A stretch of DNA of 64,000 nucleotides from Verrucomicrobiota bacterium (lineage in GTDB: Bacteria; Verrucomicrobiota; Verrucomicrobiia; Methylacidiphilales; JBCCWR01), in assembly GCA_039192515.1 (NCBI GenBank), contig JBCCXA010000002.1:62001-126000 (forward strand), written 5' to 3'. Of the stretch, positions 1 to 9,617 are shown one piece after another (the stretch's first letter is position 1; each line of letters opens with the position of its first letter). The translations under genes and the position numbers were made by a program. A model generated the notes under the pieces. That model had not been told where the DNA came from, ran no database searches, and saw only the letters and a program-made list of their open reading frames with translations.

Positions 1-39
1 CAAGGTCGAGTCGCAGTCAAAAGCGAGAATTTTGGTCAT
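1..39 (-). CDS. HAD-family phosphatase, N-terminal fragment (window edge)
   Basis: The reverse strand from 39 reads ATG followed by MTKILAFDCDSTL and leaves the window at base 1. The DxDST motif at residues 8-12 is the HAD nucleophile motif (first Asp is phosphorylated), and the DxDSTL form is typical of phosphoserine phosphatase SerB and close relatives. Only 13 codons are visible, so the substrate cannot be fixed. It lies 23 bp downstream of the TPR gene on the same strand, which suggests one transcription unit. Confidence 0.6.
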   Translation of the reverse strand, partial: MTKILAFDCDSTL

Positions 40-62
40 GCAAGGGATTTAGTGGCTAAAGT

Positions 63-806
63 CTACTCCGTAGGAGGGCTGGAAGCTGTTGTTTCAGTTT
101 CCTCTGAGGCAGCTTTAGTGCTGGCATTTTCTGAGGGTTCTACAGAAACTCCAGCGGCTTCCGGTGTGGGCAGATCATTCAACAGCTGCTGAGCTTTTCC
201 GGTGTAAGGTCCATATCCTTGTGCAAGGACCTCGGTTAGTAACTGTCTAGCTCCTGCTAAATCTTCCCTACTTTGAGCTATTTTGGCTGCTTGGTAGCTA
301 GAAGCAGAAAAGAAAGGATGAGTGGGTGTACGGTCTATGAGATCTAGGAATGTTGCTTGGGCCTCTTCAACTTGACCAAGTGACTCTTGCATCATACCCA
401 ATGTATACTCAACCGCAGGAGTTGCTGGGTGTTCTGGAAAACTGCTCAGAAAGTCTTCGTAATACTCCAGCGCTTTATCCCATGTGCCTTCTTCTTGAGC
501 TAGCTGAGCAAGTTTGAGGAGTGCATTTGCAGATGCTGGCGCTGAAGCATAGTTATTCACGAGAGCTTCAAGCTTTGATATTTCTTGGTCCTCACTGTCA
601 AGTGCTTCGAGCAAAGCTCCTCTAGCCTCAATGGCTGCTTTTTGTTTTGCATTCCACTGATAGAGGTAAATACCTGTTCCCCCTAAACAGGCAATTACTA
701 GAACAATTATGGGGACCTTGATTTTATCCCAGGCCTCATTCTCAGCATCAACTAGGCGTGCTTCATCAGATTCTGGCTGTTGCTCTCCTGGATTATTCTT
801 AGACAT
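63..806 (-). CDS. membrane-anchored TPR protein (YfgM/BamD-like)
   Basis: 247 residues. A polar N-terminus (1-28) is followed by one transmembrane segment (about 29-51, starting IKVPIIVLVIACLGG) and then tetratricopeptide-type helical repeats (about 55-210, for example WDKALEYYEDFLSSFPEHP and VEEAQATFLDLIDRTP). The C-terminus is a disordered Glu/Ser/Thr-rich tail. Single-pass TPR proteins of this shape act as periplasmic scaffolds, as YfgM does with SecYEG or PpiD; that role is inferred. ATG start at 806. A HAD phosphatase gene follows 23 bp downstream. Confidence 0.75.
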   Translation of the reverse strand: MSKNNPGEQQPESDEARLVDAENEAWDKIKVPIIVLVIACLGGTGIYLYQWNAKQKAAIEARGALLEALDSEDQEISKLEALVNNYASAPASANALLKLAQLAQEEGTWDKALEYYEDFLSSFPEHPATPAVEYTLGMMQESLGQVEEAQATFLDLIDRTPTHPFFSASSYQAAKIAQSREDLAGARQLLTEVLAQGYGPYTGKAQQLLNDLPTPEAAGVSVEPSENASTKAASEETETTASSPPTE

Positions 807-954
807 GAGCGAAGAAGAATGGAGTTGTAAAGTCGATGTGGCAAGCTCTATCTTGTGATCGCCCAGAGCAAAAAATGATCTTATTTTGCATATTTGCAGA
901 ATATTATATAAAAAAATTCTTTTTTATATTTTATTTTAGCCGATTGTTAAATTT

Positions 955-1254
955 ATGAGCAGGTTACAATTTATTATCGTTAACATTTTGGCAGGGGTAT
1001 TTGTCACACTCATGGTGGCTCAGTATTTACTTTCCCAAGTTAACCAGCAGCTTAATCAGGATGTGATTACAATGCAGCAACAAGTGGCTGGCTCTCAGCA
1101 GGCCAAGCCAGTGCTCAATCAGCTAGCTATACGCCTTGCCCAAGCAGCCCAAAAGGAGCCTGACATGAACGATTTGTTGGCAAAATATCGCCTGAAAGTT
1201 ACTTTACCCCAAACAGGAACATCCGCGCCTCAATCTGGTCAAGTATTTAACTAA
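955..1254 (+). CDS. small membrane protein with coiled coil, unknown function
   Basis: 99 residues; not a family I recognise. One N-terminal transmembrane segment (about 5-26, FIIVNILAGVFVTLMVAQYLL) precedes a Gln-rich amphipathic helix (27-75) that should form a coiled coil. It is followed after 13 bp by a second small protein of the same design (hydrophobic helix then Gln/Glu-rich helix), so the two may form a membrane-bound pair. The 148 bp upstream is very AT-rich and separates this gene from the divergent TPR gene, so it probably holds both promoters. Confidence 0.55.
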   Translation: MSRLQFIIVNILAGVFVTLMVAQYLLSQVNQQLNQDVITMQQQVAGSQQAKPVLNQLAIRLAQAAQKEPDMNDLLAKYRLKVTLPQTGTSAPQSGQVFN

Positions 1255-1267
1255 TGGGAGTTTGTCC

Positions 1268-1672
1268 ATGAAATCGAACATATCTACAGGCACAATGAAA
1301 ATTCAGCGAGTGCAAAGATCGCATGAGACTTACAATTCCTTTTGGCCTTTGACAATTGTGATTGCTGCGCTGTGTGTTATGACTTCTGTCCAGATCTATC
1401 AGATGCTGGAACAAAGAACCTTTTTGAAGCAGAATGTTGATAATCTTCAGCCCGCTATCCAAGAAGCGCGAGTCATCAGTGGAACTATCAGCCAGTTGAG
1501 TCGTGAGTTGCTACTGTTGTCTTCGGAAAGCAATGAGGCCAGAAGAATTGTTCAAGAATTTCAAATTCGTCCAACAGGCCAACAGGCTGCAATGGCATCA
1601 GCTGCCTCTGGAGGAGGGGCTGCCGTCCCTGCTGAGTTGCCTGCTTCCGAAGAATCCCCAGCGGACCAGTAA
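1268..1672 (+). CDS. small membrane protein, partner of the preceding gene, unknown function
   Basis: 134 residues from ATG 1268. A TTG at 1262 is in frame, but the GGGAG ribosome-binding site at 1256-1260 sits 7 bases before the ATG and would almost touch the TTG, so the ATG was chosen. One transmembrane helix (about 28-46, PLTIVIAALCVMTSVQIYQ) is followed by a helical, probably coiled-coil segment (47-100) and a low-complexity Ala/Gly/Ser/Pro/Glu tail. Same architecture as the gene 13 bp upstream. No catalytic motif is visible. Confidence 0.55.
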   Translation: MKSNISTGTMKIQRVQRSHETYNSFWPLTIVIAALCVMTSVQIYQMLEQRTFLKQNVDNLQPAIQEARVISGTISQLSRELLLLSSESNEARRIVQEFQIRPTGQQAAMASAASGGGAAVPAELPASEESPADQ

Positions 1673-1926
1673 TACCAACATTTGCTTTAAGTACTGCGAT
1701 TAGAGTGTTTTTAGCTTTCTGCTTGCTTTGTAATCGATACTCTATTCTTCTTAGTTTATGGAATAACAAACTCTAAAAGTTGTTGCCACCTGTTTTATAT
1801 CTTTAAAACGTTGGTAATCAACGAGATAGTAGTCTGCGAGCAAAGTTGTTTTCAAGTTGTTCACATCTACGTAAGTCGTTGATTTTTAGCAAAGTTACAG
1901 CTTTATGACACAATTTATTCGCAAAG

Positions 1927-3081
1927 ATGAAAACAGGCTCATTTAAGTTATTAAAAGAGGATGCCTCTAGTAGGGCAAGGCTTGGTCGTCTGAAAACGGA
2001 ACATGGTGTGATTGAAACGCCTTGCTTTATGCCTGTAGGCACCCAAGGAACAGTCAAGGCAGTCTCTCCCCAAGAGTTAAAAGCTTTAGGTGCGATGGTA
2101 ATTCTTTCTAACACTTATCACATGTTTATCAGACCGGGCGTAGATGTGATAGATGCAATAGGTGGACTTCATAAGTTTATGAGCTGGGATGGCCCAATCT
2201 TAACCGATAGCGGTGGATTCCAGGTTTTCAGTCTGGCAAAATTAAGGAATATCACTTCAGAGGGAGTGCATTTTCAATCTCATGTAGATGGCAGCCATTT
2301 GTTTTTAGGTCCGAAGGAGGCGATACAAATCCAGCAGTCTCTAGGTTCTGATGTTGTGATGGTATTTGATGAATGCCCACCTTGGCCAGCTGAAAAGGGG
2401 TTAGTTGAGCAGGCCGTCAATCGCACGTTGGATTGGGCTAGGATTTGCAAGCAGGAATTGCAGGATGGTGTTGGTCGAGGCCCTACCAAAGAACAATTAC
2501 TTTTTGCAATAATTCAGGGTGGCAGTTATGACGACCTAAGGAAATCTTGCGCGGAGGTGTTAGTGGAAATGGACTTTCCAGGATACGCCATTGGAGGGGT
2601 GAGCGTCGGCGAGCCAGAGTATGAAATGTTACGGGCAATTGAGGCGACTGAACCTTTTTTGCCTCATCATAAGCCACGGTATGCCATGGGGTTAGGTCAA
2701 CCAGACCAGTTAGTTAAAATGGTGGCTCGGGGTATAGACATGTTTGATTGTGTTCTGCCTACTCGGGTTGCCAGAAACGGAACGGCTTATACCTCCAAGG
2801 GCACAGTGAATATGAAAAATGCTAGCAATCGCTTTGCAGAAGAACCCATAGAGGACTTTGGCCAGGACTACCCTTGTCATGGTTTCTCAAGAGCTTACAT
2901 CAGGCATTTGCTAAAAGCTGAAGAAATTCTTGGCCTAAGGCTAATTACTCTGCATAATCTTTATTTTTATCTCGACTTGATGAGGCAGATGAGAGTGGCT
3001 ATAAGCGAAGATCGGTTTAATCAGTGGTCGAATGATTTTCTAAATAACTACCAACCGAGAACAGAAAGTAACGAAAAATGA
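1927..3081 (+). CDS. tgt: tRNA-guanine transglycosylase, zinc site altered
   Basis: 384 residues, full family length. Exchanges guanine 34 for the queuosine precursor preQ1 in tRNAs with GUN anticodons. DSGGFQVFS (D94 is the base-recognising Asp), GGVSVGE and DCVLPTRVARNG (D274 is the nucleophile) are all present. The C-terminal zinc site normally reads CxCxxC plus a distant His. Ungapped alignment through EEPIEDFGQDYPCHGFS shows Gly312 and Asp314 where the first two Cys should be; only C317 and H343 (LHNLYFY) remain. The gene is otherwise intact and overlaps yajC by 4 bp, the conserved tgt-yajC-sec order. Confidence 0.95.
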   Translation: MKTGSFKLLKEDASSRARLGRLKTEHGVIETPCFMPVGTQGTVKAVSPQELKALGAMVILSNTYHMFIRPGVDVIDAIGGLHKFMSWDGPILTDSGGFQVFSLAKLRNITSEGVHFQSHVDGSHLFLGPKEAIQIQQSLGSDVVMVFDECPPWPAEKGLVEQAVNRTLDWARICKQELQDGVGRGPTKEQLLFAIIQGGSYDDLRKSCAEVLVEMDFPGYAIGGVSVGEPEYEMLRAIEATEPFLPHHKPRYAMGLGQPDQLVKMVARGIDMFDCVLPTRVARNGTAYTSKGTVNMKNASNRFAEEPIEDFGQDYPCHGFSRAYIRHLLKAEEILGLRLITLHNLYFYLDLMRQMRVAISEDRFNQWSNDFLNNYQPRTESNEK

Positions 3082-3431
3082 TAGAGTTTGTAATGACGAA
3101 GATTGATGGAATGGTGATTTTGGCACAAGCGGCAGAGGATGCGGAGCCAGGAATGGGGGCGGGGCTTATGAGTATGGCGCCTTTATTAATTATGATCGTG
3201 CTCTTTTATTTCATCCTGATTCGTCCTCAGATGAAAAAGCAAAAGCAGCATGACAAAATGGTGTCTGAGATAAAATCTGGAACGAATGTCATAGTCGCCG
3301 GTGGTATCTACGGAAACATAGCTAACGTTAAGGAGAAATCGTTTGTAGTAAAGATAGCTGACAACGTGAAAATTGAAATCCAGAAGAACAGTGTTTCACA
3401 GGTTCTATCTGAAGGGTATGAGAAAAAATAA
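3078..3431 (+). CDS. yajC: preprotein translocase subunit YajC
   Basis: 117 residues. One transmembrane helix (about 35-54, LLIMIVLFYFILIRPQMKKQ) followed by the small soluble domain with the KSGTNVIVAGGIYG motif that defines YajC. YajC associates with SecDF in the inner membrane. The annotated ATG overlaps the tgt stop (ATGA); later Met codons at residues 6 and 12 are possible alternatives because the N-terminus before the helix is long and variable in this family. secDF follows after 72 bp. Confidence 0.92.
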   Translation: MIEFVMTKIDGMVILAQAAEDAEPGMGAGLMSMAPLLIMIVLFYFILIRPQMKKQKQHDKMVSEIKSGTNVIVAGGIYGNIANVKEKSFVVKIADNVKIEIQKNSVSQVLSEGYEKK

Positions 3432-3503
3432 CACCTTCTTTATTGATGCTTCTTTTATTGTAGCTATTTAGTACTTACACTTAAAACTTAACTTCGCTTT
3501 ATT

Positions 3504-5876
3504 ATGGACTATACGATTTTAGGATTATCCTTCTTATTTTTAATCTTCTTTGTTTGGTACTTGGCTAGCTCATATGACAGATCCCGTCGCTGGGTGGCTC
3601 TTGGGCTTATTGCCAGTTTAATTACTATTTCCACCCTGTCTTTGGTGCGTTTTGACGATGGGGATACTTCAGGTTCTTTGCCCTGGCCGGTGAATATTAC
3701 ACCGGGAATTGATTTGCGCGGTGGAACTCAATTTATTGTGGAGATCCAAACTGCTACTGAGAGCGAAGAGGCTGGAGACACTAAAAAGAAGGAGATCTCT
3801 CCAGCTGCTTTGGAACAAGCTCAAAAGGTATTTGAAGATAGACTTAATAAATTAGGGACCTCTGATGTTTTGGTTCAGCCCCTTGGTGAAAATCGTATCA
3901 TTATCCAAGTGCCTGGAGTAAGTCAGAATGATAAAGTAAAGTATAGAAGCACCCTGGAGCGCGTTGCCAAGTTAGAGTTCAAGTTAGTTCACCCGCAGAA
4001 TGAGGTGCTTTTATCTCAGATCAAAGCAGGCCAGGAAGAAATTCCATTCGACCATGAAATTCTGCCGCTATGGGATCGAGATAAAGAGGGCAATAGGATT
4101 AAAAGAGAAATATTGGTCACTAGGAAGACAGAGATGGGTGGTAAGCACGTAACTACTGCTTTCCCAACGCTCGGTCAGTTAGGAATGCCTGAAGTCATTA
4201 TTAATTTTGACTCTAAGGGTAGCGATTTATTTGGAAAGCTCACCGCATCGAATATAGGACGCCGCTTAGCGATTGTTCTAGACCGTGAAGTTTATACAGC
4301 TCCCAATATACAGAGTGCTATATACGGCTCTTGTCAAATATCAGGTGGTGATATGACTCGTGCTGAAGCTGAGGAGATTGCTAGCGTTCTGGAAAATCCA
4401 TTAGAAACGCCTGTAAAGATTGTAGATGAGCGAGGTGTAGATCCAACCTTGGGAAAAGCTTCGGTTAAAGATGGTTTTAACGCTGCAGTCATTGGATTCT
4501 GTTTGGTGATTGTTTTCATGGCCATCTACTATCGTATAGCGGGAGCTTTTGCCGTAGTGGCATTGGTCTTCAACTTAGTGATTTTACTGGGGTTGTTCGC
4601 TCAATTTGGATTTACGCTAACTTTGCCGGGTGTAGCTGGCGTGATTCTAACCATAGGCATGGCGGTAGATGCCAATGTCCTGATCTTCGAACGTATTCGC
4701 GAGGAGATGGACGAAGGCAAGCCTCTCAAGAATTCAATCCAGGCTGGGTTTAGCAAAGCTTTTAGTTCTATTTTTGATGCGAATGTTACGACATTTATAG
4801 CTGCGCTCTTTATGTTTTGGCAGGGGAGTGGAGCTGTTCGAGGATTTGCTATTGTTCTATGCCTGGGTATTCTATCGAGCTTGTTCACAGCACTAGTAAG
4901 TACCAGAGCTTGTTTTGATTGGATGATGACTCTTTACAAGTCTAGCAAACTCAATATGACCCATGTGCTCACCAAGACTAAGATAGACTTCATGTCTATG
5001 CGGAGGATTGCTGTGATTGTCTCAGTCGTTTTGATTGGGGGAAGCATCGCCAACTGGGTTAATAAAGGAAGCGATTCTCTAGGTGTTGATTTCGCAGGAG
5101 GTGCATTAGCTAGCTATAGTTTTGAGAAAAAAATTTCCGACGATGAATTGCAGGCTGCGGCTGGATCTTTACCTGTTACCTTTCAATACCAAGATTCTTA
5201 TGGAGAAGGAGGAGAAATTCTTTCGGTTAAGGCTAGTAAAGAGGTGATTGAAGATGTTCATTCGAAAATCACGGAAGCGTTTCCTGATGCTAAATTTGAT
5301 AGATTGCAGTTGGATAAAGTAGCAGCGTCTATTGGTAAGGAGTTTTTCAAAAGCTCAGCGGTCGCACTTGCTTTGGGACTAATTGGGATTTTCCTCTACA
5401 TTGTTTGGCGTTTCGAAACTTCATTTGCCATTGGTGCTATAGTTGCGCTTATACACGACGTAACCATTACTTTAGGAATTTTTACAGCTCTTGGGTATCA
5501 ATTCTCATTGACGACAGTAGGGGCTATTCTGACAGTAGCTGGCTACTCGATTAATGATACCATCGTTGTCTTTGACCGAATTCGTGAAGGCTTACGTCTA
5601 GATCCTCGCCAAGAATTAAAAGATGTAGTCAACAATTGCTTAAATGCCACGTTAAGTAGAACGATGATTACTTCTCTAACCACAGGTTTGTCAGTGCTAG
5701 CATTGTTTTTCTTTGGTGGTTTCGTGATCCATGACTTCTCATTGCTTTTGTTAACAGGGGTTTTAGTTGGAACCTATTCATCCATTTTTGTCGCAAGTCC
5801 AATCATACTACTATTTGGAGCAAAAGCTAAGCAGGAGGCAGCTATTGATCCTGAATATATAGCGACATCTAGTTAG
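3504..5876 (+). CDS. secDF: protein translocase SecD-SecF fusion
   Basis: 790 residues. The SecD half carries the GIDLRGG motif (68-74), the periplasmic P1 domain and a transmembrane block ending AVDANVLIFERIREE (about 386-400). The SecF half begins near LGVDFAGG (about 525) and has the second signature GYSINDTIVVFDRIREG (about 680). SecDF uses the proton gradient to pull secreted chains out of SecYEG. Fusion into one polypeptide is seen in Bacillus, Bacteroidetes and several other phyla. Two predicted helices precede the first periplasmic domain, one more than in E. coli SecD. Placed directly after yajC. Confidence 0.95.
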   Translation: MDYTILGLSFLFLIFFVWYLASSYDRSRRWVALGLIASLITISTLSLVRFDDGDTSGSLPWPVNITPGIDLRGGTQFIVEIQTATESEEAGDTKKKEISPAALEQAQKVFEDRLNKLGTSDVLVQPLGENRIIIQVPGVSQNDKVKYRSTLERVAKLEFKLVHPQNEVLLSQIKAGQEEIPFDHEILPLWDRDKEGNRIKREILVTRKTEMGGKHVTTAFPTLGQLGMPEVIINFDSKGSDLFGKLTASNIGRRLAIVLDREVYTAPNIQSAIYGSCQISGGDMTRAEAEEIASVLENPLETPVKIVDERGVDPTLGKASVKDGFNAAVIGFCLVIVFMAIYYRIAGAFAVVALVFNLVILLGLFAQFGFTLTLPGVAGVILTIGMAVDANVLIFERIREEMDEGKPLKNSIQAGFSKAFSSIFDANVTTFIAALFMFWQGSGAVRGFAIVLCLGILSSLFTALVSTRACFDWMMTLYKSSKLNMTHVLTKTKIDFMSMRRIAVIVSVVLIGGSIANWVNKGSDSLGVDFAGGALASYSFEKKISDDELQAAAGSLPVTFQYQDSYGEGGEILSVKASKEVIEDVHSKITEAFPDAKFDRLQLDKVAASIGKEFFKSSAVALALGLIGIFLYIVWRFETSFAIGAIVALIHDVTITLGIFTALGYQFSLTTVGAILTVAGYSINDTIVVFDRIREGLRLDPRQELKDVVNNCLNATLSRTMITSLTTGLSVLALFFFGGFVIHDFSLLLLTGVLVGTYSSIFVASPIILLFGAKAKQEAAIDPEYIATSS

Positions 5877-5884
5877 TAATTTGT

Positions 5885-7543
5885 GTGAAGCGTTGGAAAA
5901 TATCCTCGGCGAATGGCGTTGATCCGTATGAAAGTGAGCAGGTGGTTAAGTATCTGCTTAATGCTAGGGGAATATCTGACAGGGAGCATGAAAGTTTTCT
6001 TCACCCAAAACTATCCAATTTAAATGACCCTCTGCGTATTCCGGATATGGAAAGGGCGGTTGTCCGTGTTGAGGAAGCTTTGAGAACTGGGCAGAGAATC
6101 CTGATCTATAGTGATTACGATGTAGATGGGATGACCAGCAGTGCGCTGATGTTTCGCTTTTTAGCACAGATGGGAAAGCAGGTGGATGTTTTTATCCCTG
6201 AGCGTTTGTCAGAAGGTTATGGTCTATCTATTTCTGCTATAGATCGAGCAATAGGGGAGGGTAAGCCTGATCTATTACTTGCTTTGGACTGTGGAACAAC
6301 AAGTGTTGCAGAAGTGGAATATCTCAATGAGAAAGGAATTGATGTGATTATCATTGACCACCACGAACTTGCTGAAAAGATTCCAAACGCTCTGGCCTTT
6401 GTAAACCCGCAAAAAGGAGAGCATGACCATATTCTAGCAACTGTTGGATTAGTTTTTAAATTCTGTCATGCCTTCTTAAAGATGCGGGATGAGCCAGATT
6501 TGTTTGATCTCAAAGAGTGCTTAGATCTCATAGCTGTTGGGACAGTAGCGGACATTGTTCCACTTAAGGAGGATAATAGAATACTCGTGCACCACGGACT
6601 GAAGCGTTTGGCGCAAACAGCGCACGTGGGCTTGCAAGAGTTGATGCAAGCAGCTGGTATTCGACGTAGGCCAACGCCGGTGACCATAGGTTTCATGATT
6701 GGTCCTAGGCTAAATGCTAGTGGTCGTTTAGCCGAAGCCAAATCTGGCTGGGAATTGTTAACCACGCAAAGTCGCCGAAATGCTGCCATACTTGCTCAGC
6801 AGCTAGACCGTTTGAATAGGGATCGACAAGATTTGGAACAACAAGCCACTTATGAGGCTGAGGCTATTATTGGCAGGAAGGTAGGAGTCAACCCCAAGTG
6901 TGTGGTAGTAGCTTCTCGTGAGTGGCACCAAGGCGTAATAGGAATAGTCGCTTCTAGATTACAGAAAAAATGGTACTGTCCTATAGTTGTTATTTCAATT
7001 GATGAAGATGGGAAGGGTAAAGGGAGTGGGCGCTCCATAGATGGTTGTTCTTTAATGGATGGTTTAAGGCATTGCCAAGATTTGCTGCTAAGTTTTGGTG
7101 GTCATGCCATGGCGGCAGGTCTTGAGATTGAGGCAAATCAAATTGATACTTTTCGAGAGCGCCTAGAGGAGTGGATGCAAAGCAACTGCTCTGAGGAAAT
7201 TTACCAAGAGCAACTTGATATCGATATGGAGTTGCCTGGAGAGGCCCTAAATGAGGAGCTTGCTAGAAGCCTTGGAAAACTAGAACCTTTTGGTCGCTTT
7301 AATGAACCGCCAATTTTTGTTATTCGAGATATCCAATGTGAGGGAAGTGAGAAAATATTTGGTAAAGGGCATTTACGTTTTTCGGCAAGGGTTGGCAGTA
7401 ATTGGTTTGATGCGGTTGCCTTTAATATGGCGAATGAGCTCCTGGGGCAGAAAAAATTTGATGTGGTAGGCCACTGGGAAATTGATGATTATTCCGGGAA
7501 GCCGTGCCTGAGAATCCTTGATTATAAATCATCTGATAAATAG
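5885..7543 (+). CDS. recJ: single-stranded-DNA-specific exonuclease RecJ
   Basis: 552 residues, usual RecJ length. 5'-3' ssDNA exonuclease in recombination and mismatch repair. DHH phosphoesterase motifs are present: SDYDVDGMTSS (about 76-86) and IIIDHHE (about 156-162), then GPRLNASGRL. The DHHA1 domain holds SFGGHAMAAGLEI, followed by a C-terminal OB domain. GTG start at 5885, 8 bp after the secDF stop, with no clear Shine-Dalgarno sequence, which fits translational coupling. recG follows after 12 bp. Confidence 0.93.
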   Translation: MKRWKISSANGVDPYESEQVVKYLLNARGISDREHESFLHPKLSNLNDPLRIPDMERAVVRVEEALRTGQRILIYSDYDVDGMTSSALMFRFLAQMGKQVDVFIPERLSEGYGLSISAIDRAIGEGKPDLLLALDCGTTSVAEVEYLNEKGIDVIIIDHHELAEKIPNALAFVNPQKGEHDHILATVGLVFKFCHAFLKMRDEPDLFDLKECLDLIAVGTVADIVPLKEDNRILVHHGLKRLAQTAHVGLQELMQAAGIRRRPTPVTIGFMIGPRLNASGRLAEAKSGWELLTTQSRRNAAILAQQLDRLNRDRQDLEQQATYEAEAIIGRKVGVNPKCVVVASREWHQGVIGIVASRLQKKWYCPIVVISIDEDGKGKGSGRSIDGCSLMDGLRHCQDLLLSFGGHAMAAGLEIEANQIDTFRERLEEWMQSNCSEEIYQEQLDIDMELPGEALNEELARSLGKLEPFGRFNEPPIFVIRDIQCEGSEKIFGKGHLRFSARVGSNWFDAVAFNMANELLGQKKFDVVGHWEIDDYSGKPCLRILDYKSSDK

Positions 7544-7554
7544 CCTCTAGCAAT
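7541..7554 (+). repeat. left arm of 14-bp inverted repeat flanking recG
   Basis: TAGCCTCTAGCAAT begins at the recJ stop codon and ends 1 bp before the recG GTG start. Its exact reverse complement lies at 9618-9631, just after the recG stop. The arms enclose recG precisely. A chance match is possible at this length in 64 kb. Confidence 0.5.
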
Positions 7555-7555
7555 T

Positions 7556-9586
7556 GTGAAAAAATCTTTCACTAATTTGGCAAAAAAGTTGGGTTATGAA
7601 GATGCTCTTGGGCTACTTTATCATTTTCCTAGACGCTATGAAGATAGAAGTCGTTGGGAAGATCCCTTCTTGCTTGATGAGGGTGAGCAAGTCACCACCT
7701 TCGGAAAAGTTGTTGATCAAAGTATCAAATTCACTCGCAGCTCTAAAAAAATCATAGAAATTATTCTTCAAATTGAGGGATCTTATAAGGCTCTGAAGCT
7801 CGTCTGGTTCGTGCAGCGTTATATGAAATGGAGTGATTGGAAGGGAAAGTGGGTTATTGCATATGGCCGTATGACATGGAAGAGTAAAGGTAATAAGCGG
7901 GAAGCCCAAATGATGCATCCTGAATATGAGGTTGTGGAGCCGGAGGAGTATGAGGAGGCAGGTAAGCTCAAAATGAGTCCTCATTTAAACCGCATAACAC
8001 CAGTTTATCCATTAAGAGAAAAGGTTAAGCAAAAGGCGTTGAGAGCAACTATATGGGAGATTATTGAAAAGGAGCAATTAGTGTTCCCAGAGTTATATGA
8101 ACATTCACAACCTAGAATGTCCAGAGGAGAAGCAATGTTGGCTATCCATTTCCCAGAGTCACTAGAGGAAGTAGAACAAGCAAGACGGAGACTCGCATTA
8201 GATGAGCTGGTTTGTATGGAGCTTGCTTTGGTGAGAAGGCGAATGCTAGCGGCAAAGGCCGTCAAAGTAAGAGGAAGTCAACAATATGATTTGGTGAATA
8301 CTTTGAGAGGAGTTTTACCTTTTCAGTTAACAGAAGCACAGCTACAAGCATGCCGTGAAATAGATCAAGACCTCTCGAAAGAAATTCCTATGAATAGGCT
8401 TCTTCAGGGGGACGTTGGTTCTGGAAAAACGGTAGTTGCTTTGCATGCGTTACTCCGTTCTTTGGAGTCTGGCAAAAATGGTGCTTTGTTGGCACCAACT
8501 GAAATTTTAGCTAACCAGCATTTTAAAAATATTAAGAGGCTTGTAGAGCCTATAGGTGTGCACGTGGAACTTCATACTCGGAATAATCGGTTTTCTGGTG
8601 AAACATTGTTTTCATCTCAACCTACTATTTATGTTGGAACTCATGCATTAATCCAAGGTAAAGTTGTAATCCCGAATTTTGGTCTTGGAGTGATCGATGA
8701 ACAGCATAAATTTGGAGTGTTGCAACGAACAGCTTTATTGGGAAAAGGAGAGGCCCCGGACTTGCTTGTGATGACGGCTACACCCATTCCTAGGACTTTA
8801 TGTTTAACGGTATATGGGGACTTGGATGTCTCAGTCATACAGCATCTACCTCCGGGCAGAAAAGTAGTAAAAACTGTGCTTAGAGATCGGAGCAGCTTGC
8901 ACAATGTTTGGGATTATATCAAGAAGGAGAACGCTAGAGGTCGTCAAGCATATGTGGTTTATCCTTTAGTTGAAGATTCTGAAAAGATAGATCTTAAATC
9001 TGTAAAAGCAGGCTATGAAGAACTCAAGGAGATCTTTGGAGAGAATCAAGTGGGAATCGTCCATGGCAAAATGGATGCTGGGGACAAAGACGAAAGTATG
9101 CAGAAATTTCGCAGCGGGGAATGTGGCGTTTTAGTGGCTACTTCAGTAATAGAAGTGGGCGTGGATGTTCCGAATGCTACCATTATGGTGATCGAGCATG
9201 CAGGGCGTTTCGGGCTAGCGCAATTACACCAATTACGTGGCCGAGTAGGTCGAGGTGCAGATCAATCTTATTGCATCCTAGTGGATGAGATGGAGAGTAT
9301 TGATTCCTGGAAGCGTCTGAAGATTATGGAACAAACAGCAAATGGTTTTGAGCTAGCGGAGGAGGATTTCAAAATCCGTGGCCCTGGCAATATATTGGGC
9401 ACCGAGCAAAGTGGCCTTCCTCCATTAAAAGTGGCGAGGCTCCCGAAAGACTTGCCTATGATTTCTAAAGCAAAAAAATTGGCAGAGAAGATTTTGGACA
9501 GCGATCCAGAACTTTCTGAACATGAAGGACTCAAGAAGGTGCTCGGGCATTACTGGACGATGGCCGAAGAGGTTGCTAATAACTAA
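7556..9586 (+). CDS. recG: ATP-dependent DNA helicase RecG
   Basis: 676 residues. Remodels stalled replication forks and branch migrates Holliday junctions. Wedge/OB domain (about 40-140), helicase motif I GDVGSGKT (about 285-292), DEQH box in VIDEQHKFG (about 378-386), motif III MTATPIPRT, and motif VI QLRGRVGRG; all intact. The protein starts at GTG 7556, the first start after an in-frame stop at 7541, and lacks the GVGPK-type helix-hairpin-helix stretch found at the N-terminus of many RecG proteins. The gene is framed by a perfect 14-bp inverted repeat (7541-7554 and 9618-9631). Confidence 0.94.
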   Translation: MKKSFTNLAKKLGYEDALGLLYHFPRRYEDRSRWEDPFLLDEGEQVTTFGKVVDQSIKFTRSSKKIIEIILQIEGSYKALKLVWFVQRYMKWSDWKGKWVIAYGRMTWKSKGNKREAQMMHPEYEVVEPEEYEEAGKLKMSPHLNRITPVYPLREKVKQKALRATIWEIIEKEQLVFPELYEHSQPRMSRGEAMLAIHFPESLEEVEQARRRLALDELVCMELALVRRRMLAAKAVKVRGSQQYDLVNTLRGVLPFQLTEAQLQACREIDQDLSKEIPMNRLLQGDVGSGKTVVALHALLRSLESGKNGALLAPTEILANQHFKNIKRLVEPIGVHVELHTRNNRFSGETLFSSQPTIYVGTHALIQGKVVIPNFGLGVIDEQHKFGVLQRTALLGKGEAPDLLVMTATPIPRTLCLTVYGDLDVSVIQHLPPGRKVVKTVLRDRSSLHNVWDYIKKENARGRQAYVVYPLVEDSEKIDLKSVKAGYEELKEIFGENQVGIVHGKMDAGDKDESMQKFRSGECGVLVATSVIEVGVDVPNATIMVIEHAGRFGLAQLHQLRGRVGRGADQSYCILVDEMESIDSWKRLKIMEQTANGFELAEEDFKIRGPGNILGTEQSGLPPLKVARLPKDLPMISKAKKLAEKILDSDPELSEHEGLKKVLGHYWTMAEEVANN

Positions 9587-9617
9587 AGAGCCGCTTTCAT
9601 AAATAGGAATGAATCGT

